From Drechmeria coniospora (Eukaryota > Ascomycota > Sordariomycetes > Hypocreales > Ophiocordycipitaceae): 64,000 nt of DNA. Positions within the stretch are counted from its first letter, which is position 1. Each line of letters opens with the position of its first letter. Made by a program: the position numbers and the translations under genes. The DNA is taken from positions 7,327,157-7,391,156 of the forward strand of contig NC_054391.1 of the NCBI RefSeq assembly GCF_001625195.1, read 5' to 3'. Under the pieces are notes generated by a model, which made no database searches, was not told where the DNA came from, and was given only the letters and a program-made list of their open reading frames with translations. Below, one piece after another: positions 57,926 through 64,000 of the stretch.

Positions 57926-58216
57926 CTGTACGAGTATGGAGAAGGATGCCGACGAGAACCAATCTGCCGTCGTTCACTTGCGGCACATGGCATGGCAGCC
58001 ACGACGATTGGACATTGGTCGTCGTAATTACCAAGTGGGTGCCGGCTCGTTATTTGTGTCGGCCACCCCTCGGTCAAGAAGCAGCACACACGTACCAATA
58101 GGTAGCCAGCCAGTCTGCTCCGTACATACTAAGTAGGTAGTAATAGTAGGTAAGTACCGAGTAGGTCAGTACTAGGAACGGAATATCAAGCACCAACTGC
58201 TGAGTACAGCGTATTA

Positions 58217-58276
58217 ATACCAAGGCACCTGGAGCGGTCACACCGCTACCTTGGTATCTGCACCGTTCGAACGGTG
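58217..58276. promoter_or_regulatory. Nested inverted repeat with CGG-N5-CCG and a 16-bp palindrome
   Basis: ATACCAAGG (58217-58225) pairs with CCTTGGTAT (58249-58257). Inside, AGCGGT pairs with ACCGCT around a CAC loop, giving CGG-TCACA-CCG, the shape bound by fungal Zn(II)2Cys6 factors. Right after it stands the perfect palindrome CACCGTTCGAACGGTG (58261-58276). No adjacent gene start is visible, so a regulatory role is only a guess. Confidence 0.35.
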
Positions 58277-59627
58277 CTGTGTTATTCTCGTTCCTCGCTT
58301 CGGAGCCTGCTGGTGGATGCGCGTGCGTAGGTACTGTGTAAGTACTTGCCGTGCCTGCTACAGTACGAACGGATAGCACGAATGGTCACGGTGTTCATGT
58401 AGCCAGTACCTGCTGGTACCAGGAACATGCATGCACACGAGCATGTTCAGAGTACGAGCGTGTACGGAACATGTACGGACTGTGTACGGAGTACCGAGTG
58501 TAGATGGTGCATATAATTACAAGTACCTTTCGCGAGACTGCACAGCAGCAAAGGCTGGTGACAAAAATATGGGAAGCATCCGGCCCAAGGCCGTGTTCTT
58601 CGGTTGTGCGGGCATGCCTCGTTCGCTTGGTTTCACAGTTCTAGGCTATTACCATCTACCATCAGTGGGCTACCGACGACAGGTTTGGTGAATGGACCAC
58701 GGATTCGTACCATCTACTCGCTGGAGCAAGTGCTCGCAGTCGACTCGTCCAACGGCCAGAGGGAGCCCGTCTGCCCAACACCCTCACACCTCACGGGTGG
58801 CTGTGGCGGTGCAGAACGCCACGGAGAAGCCAATTCAGGAGGCAGCCTGGAGGCAGCCTCGGCGTCAGCCTACTAGGAGGCTCTAAATTGTAGCTGTAGG
58901 TAGGGACGTGCTACGCCCAACCTACCGTGCATGGCCACGAACCAGCTGCCTAGCAGCCAACTAGTACCTGCGGCTCCGCGAGCTAGCGAGCCAGGCTAGA
59001 GGATGCAACGGGCACGACTTCTCGTGACGAGCTCTTAGCTTCGTGCTTCTTGTGACTCAGGCCCTCAACCGACGACGGGCTCCCCTTCCGTTTATTGCCG
59101 AGACAGCAGCCACAATGGCGGCTGGTAGCCTGCCATCTTGAGCGTGGCGATGGCCGATGCAAACTTACCCGTACTTGTCCTGTGCCGTCCTGGTACGCAA
59201 GCGAACCTCTTGGCCAACAACACCGCTCGACCAGTACGAGGCCGTCAACGAGACGTAAACGCCTCGGGCAAAGCCTCACGCGAGCCCCTCGCCGAGTCCA
59301 GCCCCTTCCCCCGTCCATGGCGAGGCCTGGGCTACGGTCCGGTCACCATCTGCCACGCCTCCGAGGCCGAGACGAAAACGCCAGCGGCCGTCGCCGATGA
59401 CGTCCAAGGTCTGTGGCCGGCTGACGATGCGGCCTCGCCTTCGTCGTCCCATGCCGTGTCGGATCCCATATATCTCGTCGCCGTCCCCCGCATCCGAACC
59501 TCACTGGAACCCACCGCTTCTGCAGTCCTTCCGCAGCACACCCTCCCACCCTTCCAGCCCTCGAGCCCTCCGGCACGAGACCGATCGGAGATAGCAAGTG
59601 TCGACGATTCCATCCAGACCTCTCGCC

Positions 59628-62088
59628 ATGGTATGTTGTCGTGTTGCTCTCCCTTTGCCAACGTGCGGACTGCAAACGAGCATGCGAGCTTACGGACGCG
59701 AACCCCCAGAGACTGCCCATTCGCAATGACGCACCACCCACCTACTGTGAGGCGCCGCCCGAGTCGTCCGTCGACGAGGACGCCAACCTTCCGGCTCTCC
59801 ACCTTCACGCCGTGCCATCCAGGCGGGCCCTGATTGTCAAGGTCCAACCGCCTCGTTCGCCCTCGTCCGCCGTCGACCACGTCCCCTGCGACATCGTCCT
59901 CGTCATCGACGTCTCCGGCAGCATGGCAGCCGCGGCCCCCATCCCGGGCGAGAACGGCGCCGAGGACACCGGCCTGTCCGTCCTGGACCTCACCAAGCAT
60001 GCCGCCCTCACCATTGTCGAGACGCTGAACGAAGGAGATCGTCTCGGCATCGTCGCCTTTGGCAGCAAATCCAAGGTCATGCAGACCCTGGAGACCATGA
60101 CCGACTCGTCCAAGGAAAAGGCCCGCGAGAACATCAAGGCCTTGCAGCCGCAGGATGCCACCAATCTGTGGCACGGCATTCGCGACGGAATCAACCTCTT
60201 TAAAGAGGGAGCATCTGCCTCGAGGGTGCCAGCCATCATGGTTTTGACCGACGGCATGCCGAACCACATGTATGTCCCTTCGCTCCGCCGCCGCCGTCCC
60301 CGCACCCGCAATCTCCCGCCATGCATTCGTCAGAGTTCTAACCCGTCGCCCTCCAGGTGCCCTCCCGCCGGTTACATCCCCAAGTTGCGAACCATGCGCC
60401 CTCTCCCGGCGTCGATCCATACCTTCGGCTTCGGCTACCACTTACGATCTGGCTTGCTCAAATCCCTGGCCGAATTTGGCCACGGAAACTACGCATTCAT
60501 CCCCGACGCCGGCATGATTGGCACCGTCTTCGTCCATGCCGTCGCCAACCTGCAGACCACCTTTGCGACCAACGCGAACCTTCTTCTGACCTACCCGCAC
60601 GACTTGGAACTGGACGAGACGATGGGGGACTCGGTGGTGCGAGAGGAGCCCGAAAGCGCAGGCGTCAAGGATGAGAATCGCAAGGTGCTGCGTATCCCGT
60701 TAGGCAACCTTCAATACGGCCAGTCGCGCGACGTTTTTCTGCGCCTCCGGAACGTGTCCGAAAAGGACTCCGTGAACTACGACATGGTGTCGGCTACGCT
60801 CGAGTTTGAGAAAATCACGCTCCAGCCTTCCATGGACGACGCGAAATCCTCCCACTTTCCCCTGAATTTCTGGAACAACGCCGGCAAGGATCGGGGACGA
60901 GGTCGCACTGTGTCGTCGATTCGCCCGAAACCCTCCCAAGCGGCAGCCGTGTCGGAGGAGGAGATCTGCTACCACGAATCGCGCGCTCGCATCTGCAGCT
61001 ACCTCTCCTCCTGGTTCCCGCTTGGCTCTGATGGGGAACACCGTGTCATTACGAGTGGCAGAGAGGAGAAGAGAAAGGAGCTGACGCGGCTGATTGAAGA
61101 GATACCGGCACGAAACCATGGCGACGTCTTGAACAAGTCGCTCATGGAGGATCTCGTTGGCGCCGAACCCAAGGGCCAGATCTCTCTTGCCATCAACAAG
61201 GACGAATACTTCAACAAATGGGGTGTCCACTTCCTTCCCTCCTACCACAACGCCCACGCACGCCAGATTTGCAACTCGTTCAAGGATTCCGGTCCGCTCC
61301 AGTACGGTGTCGACAGTCCTCTCTTCAACTCCTGTCGCGACCGACTTGACGATGCCTTTGATCATCTTCCCGCACCCGAGCCGAGCTTGACCATGCCTGC
61401 CATGCGCGGTTATTCCGCTACCGGTGGCTCTGGCCAATGCCCTGGATCCGGCTTCGTGGCCCCCAAGAAGATATCGATGAGCCGCTACCACGACGCCTCA
61501 GGCGTGTGTTTTGCCGCCTCCACCAACGTCGAGCTGGCATCGGGAAGGACGGTGCAGATTCGGCAGCTAAAGCAAGGCATGAAGGTTCGAACCCTTGCCG
61601 GCCCGAGAAAGGTGGCCTTTGTCCTGAAGACGGCGGTCCGTGGGGAGATGCTCTGCCGAGCGGGTTCCGTCGCCGTCACACCGTGGCACCCGATCTCGGT
61701 CGACGGAACTTCATGGACATTCCCAGCGTACGTGGCGACGGGAAAGTTGCGCTACACCGGATCTGTGTACTCCATCATGCTCCAGCGCGATGGAAATGCC
61801 AAGGCGCACTCGATGCGCCTCGGTGGTTGCTGGGGCGTCACGCTGGGGCATGGCCTCACCAGCGGCGCCGACACGCGAGCGCATGCCTTCTTTGGCGACT
61901 ACAACCTGGTCGGAAAGAGCCTGGTTGGTCTCAGTCCCGACCGGCACGGAGTTGTCGCCGGCAGGGGCGTGAGGCGGGATGCCGGAACGGGACTTGTCGT
62001 CGGCTTCAAGGGAATGAAGTTGAACGCAGCTGCGGAGGGCGGTGCTTCGGCGGTGGCGCCATCTCGAAGCGAGCCTTACGCTGCCTGA
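59628..62088 (+). CDS. vWA-Vint protein: von Willebrand A domain with C-terminal Hint-type domain
   Basis: Exon 1 is only the ATG (59628-59630, context CGCCATGG), directly followed by GTATGT. Exon 2 is 59710-60269 and exon 3 is 60357-62088, giving 764 residues; the second intron (87 bp) is in frame and would be read through by naive ORF calling. The vWA domain (about 45-230) has the MIDAS motif DVSGSM (near 68), DATNLW and TDGMPN (near 181). A middle region corresponds to the vWA-associated linker domain (EEEICYHESRARICSYL). From about residue 568 there is a Hint/intein-like domain: GVCFAASTNVELASGR with its leading Cys, LKQGMKVRTL, and TPWHPI near 629 (the block B T-x-x-H motif). Hint domains of this class can self-cleave; the present Cys and T-x-x-H suggest activity. 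Cellular role unknown. Convergent with the thiolase, 138 bp apart. Confidence 0.88.
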
Positions 62089-62226
62089 ACTGAACGACAA
62101 CCCTTGCGATGATTGTTCAAGTAGATACTGAATATATGTTGCACTTGAATGACATGATGACTTTCCTGTTTTGGCCCCCTTTTCTCCTTTCCTCCGACCC
62201 GGCATTGTAACGGAGCCACATTCCGA

Positions 62227-63474
62227 TTACTCGCGAGCAAACAGGCCGGCCATGCCCATGCCCGTTCCAACACACATGCTCACAACGCCAAGATCACCTC
62301 CATCCCGCTGCATGCCGTGGAGAAGCGTGCTCGTCATCCTCGCGCCCGTGGCGCCCAGTGGATGTCCCAGCGCGATGGCTCCGCCGTCGGGGTTCACGGT
62401 TCCCCGCTCCCAGGCCTGCTCGAGGCCCAGCTCGCGCAAGCAGTGTATGGCCTGGCTGGCAAATGCCTCGTTGATCTCCCACCGCTGGATGTCTCGGACG
62501 GTCAGACTGTGGCGAGCGAGAAGGCGAGGGATCGCAAGGGCGGGGCCGATGCCCATCTCATCCGGAGCGCAGCCCGCTGTGAGTGCGGAGACGAAGCGGC
62601 CGAGGATACGACGCTCCAGGCCGAGCTGCGTGGCCGTGCTCCGGCGCATCAGAAGCGCGGCGGCGGCACCGTCAGACACCTGGCTCGAGTTTCCAGCCGT
62701 GGATGCGCCGTCGGCTGTGAAGGCCGGCTTGAGCTTGGCGAGGGCGTCGACCGAGATGCCGTCGCGGATGCCGTCGTCGCGCGTGACGGTGATAGTTTGC
62801 GCCGCACCGACGGCGGCACCCTCCTTATCAACTTCTTGGAAGCGCGTCGTGACGGAGACGATCTCGTCGTCGAAGCGGCCGGCGGCACGGGCAGCCGAGG
62901 CGCGGATATGGGACTCGGCCGCGAAGGCATCCTGATCAGCGCGGGAGATGCCGTATCTTGCAGCAACGTTTTCCGACGTCAATCCCATGGGCATGATGCA
63001 GTCCCGAGCGTCCTTGATGGGCGAGTCCCGGAGCGCAGGCCACACGTCGACGGGGATGGCCTTGGTACCGTAATTGCGCGTCATGCTCTCCATGCCACCG
63101 CCGATGCCGACGCTGATGATTCCGGTGCTGACTTGGGCCGCCACGGCGGCGATGGACTGCAGCGACGATGCGCATGCTCGGTTAACGGTGTAGAGGCACG
63201 TCTCACGCGGGAAGCCGACGTGGGTGAGGGCCATGCGGGCCGCCTTGGAGCCTCCGAGCTCGGACAGGACGACGCCGACGGCAACATCATCGACGTGGAC
63301 CTCGGGGTGACGCTCGCGCAAGGCGCCCAACACCGAGCCGAGCATCTCCTCGGGATATGCATCACGCAGTCGCCCCTTGTAGGCGCGGCAGACGGGCGTT
63401 CGCAGCGCCGACAGGATGACGACGTCGGAGGGCGACTTGGCGAGCACGCTGGCAAGGCCGCGGGGAGGTGACAT
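62227..63474 (-). CDS. Thiolase (acetyl-CoA C-acyltransferase / 3-ketoacyl-CoA thiolase)
   Basis: One exon of 415 residues; start ATG at 63474 (AGAATGTC). Family landmarks: ALRTPVCRAYKGRLRD at the N-terminus; the nucleophilic Cys101 in VNRACASSLQS; GGMESMTRNYG; NEAFASQA; GGAIALGHPLGATGAR with the catalytic His; and the second catalytic Cys in MCVGTGMGMAG. It catalyses thiolytic cleavage of 3-ketoacyl-CoA, the last step of beta-oxidation, or the reverse condensation. It lacks a C-terminal SKL-type signal (ends LFARE), and I see no PTS2 motif near the N-terminus, so the peroxisomal location usual for fungal beta-oxidation thiolases is not supported. The usual VNRQCSSGLQ is VNRACASSLQ here, a variant active-site neighbourhood. 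An upstream exon with a targeting signal cannot be excluded. Confidence 0.9.
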   Translation of the reverse strand: MSPPRGLASVLAKSPSDVVILSALRTPVCRAYKGRLRDAYPEEMLGSVLGALRERHPEVHVDDVAVGVVLSELGGSKAARMALTHVGFPRETCLYTVNRACASSLQSIAAVAAQVSTGIISVGIGGGMESMTRNYGTKAIPVDVWPALRDSPIKDARDCIMPMGLTSENVAARYGISRADQDAFAAESHIRASAARAAGRFDDEIVSVTTRFQEVDKEGAAVGAAQTITVTRDDGIRDGISVDALAKLKPAFTADGASTAGNSSQVSDGAAAALLMRRSTATQLGLERRILGRFVSALTAGCAPDEMGIGPALAIPRLLARHSLTVRDIQRWEINEAFASQAIHCLRELGLEQAWERGTVNPDGGAIALGHPLGATGARMTSTLLHGMQRDGGDLGVVSMCVGTGMGMAGLFARE

Positions 63475-64000
63475 TCTGCTCCACGCACTCGCGCTACGCA
63501 CCCACTCTACGCACTTACTCCAGTCGCCAGATGATCGATTGCTGGGGTAGGGCGAGGCGAGGGCAAGGTGGTTGAGCAATGGAGAGGGTGATTCAAAACG
63601 TGAGAGTGCAATTTGAATGCCGAAACTATGTTCGGAATTGGATACACGGAGAGGGAATGTAAGTACAGCAGGATGGCGCTCGGGGCGGCGCTTGGGGCGG
63701 GTGTACGACACCCGCGACATCCGCCGACCCGCCGACCCGCCGTTGCCGCCTTGTTCTGAACCGCGTTTTGCCTGGAAAAATAACGGTAGGGATATGGTAA
63801 GTTGATAGAGTGCTGAACGCCCCATGGGCTGCGTGGGCTGTGGATGTATACGTAGTACTCCGTAAGTACGCAGATAATAAATAATGCATGAGTCGTTGCA
63901 TCACCAGCGCCCCTACTTACATCAGTGCTCGCCAAAAGCCATCGTAGGACAGATTACTGCAACCTTGGGCGGCGACCGAGATGAAATAATCGCCGCCATG
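63475..64000. other. Thiolase upstream region, no further gene recognised
   Basis: The frame is open upstream to 63825 but has no nearby ATG, so it is probably leader and promoter. GTAGTACTCCGTAAG at 63852 is another copy of the dispersed intergenic word. Confidence 0.5.

Larger units (their letters stand above)
54080..59627. other. 5.5-kb region without a recognised gene, apart from the listed repeats
   Basis: Holds a run of 18 G (55198-55215), many GTAC and TACGGAGTAC words (55320, 55465, 56287, 56322, 58474), the minisatellite at 57620-57925 and the nested palindrome at 58217-58276. ORFs here are short or repeat-derived. The last 200 bp are the leader of the vWA-Vint gene. Confidence 0.5.

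Noticed and set aside
57375..58034. 219-codon minus-strand ORF with KQAT-like repeats
   Set aside because: The repeats come from the ~40-bp minisatellite with non-multiple-of-three unit lengths. No promoter, splice or family support.

Overview
This is nuclear DNA from a filamentous ascomycete, most likely a Sordariomycete of the Hypocreales type (order inferred, not proven). The evidence is split genes with short 55-99 bp GT-AG and GC-AG introns that have CTRAY branch points, clear fungal orthologues (SAM50, UBC6, a TMEM135-like protein, a vWA-Hint protein), a decayed Tc1/mariner element, and long gene-poor stretches full of the word TACGGAGTAC.

Layout. 1-8028: 3' part of a giant repeat adhesin (A). 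8029-10956: intergenic DNA that includes a copy of the adhesin 3' flank and a 12-codon relic of SAM50. 10957-22948: a second giant adhesin (B, about 3,980 residues). 23624-25377 (-): SAM50. 26215-27140 (+): UBC6. 28971-31544 (+): BTB-like protein. 34175-36212 (+): TMEM135-like membrane protein. 36457-38132 (-): FAD monooxygenase. 38133-49491: 11 kb with no supported gene apart from a dead Tc1/mariner copy at 41068-42314. 49492-52677 (+): large disordered protein. 53975-54079 (-): a 34-residue cysteine-rich ORF. 54080-59627: gene-free, with a minisatellite and a nested palindrome. 59628-62088 (+): vWA-Vint protein. 62227-63474 (-): thiolase.

The most unusual content is the adhesin pair. Both proteins consist of hundreds of Thr/Ser-rich units of 36-40 residues, each with a C-x-x-P-C or C-x-x-x-C pair, arranged in higher-order periods that hold exactly in length (237, 222, 255 and 354 bp). 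Each ends in three GLEYA/PA14-type lectin domains and then stops, with no GPI-anchor tail. This order (repeats, then C-terminal ligand domain, no GPI signal) is like fission-yeast adhesins and unlike budding-yeast flocculins. Shared 3' flanks and the SAM50 relic show that an adhesin plus the neighbouring SAM50 tail was duplicated in tandem. The rest of the window is mostly housekeeping: mitochondrial outer-membrane biogenesis (SAM50), ER-associated degradation (UBC6), a probable organelle membrane protein and fatty-acid oxidation (thiolase). These genes are more GC-rich than the adhesins and show no operon-like linkage.

Exon boundaries were worked out by hand from splice signals, reading frame and remembered family consensus; no alignment was run.
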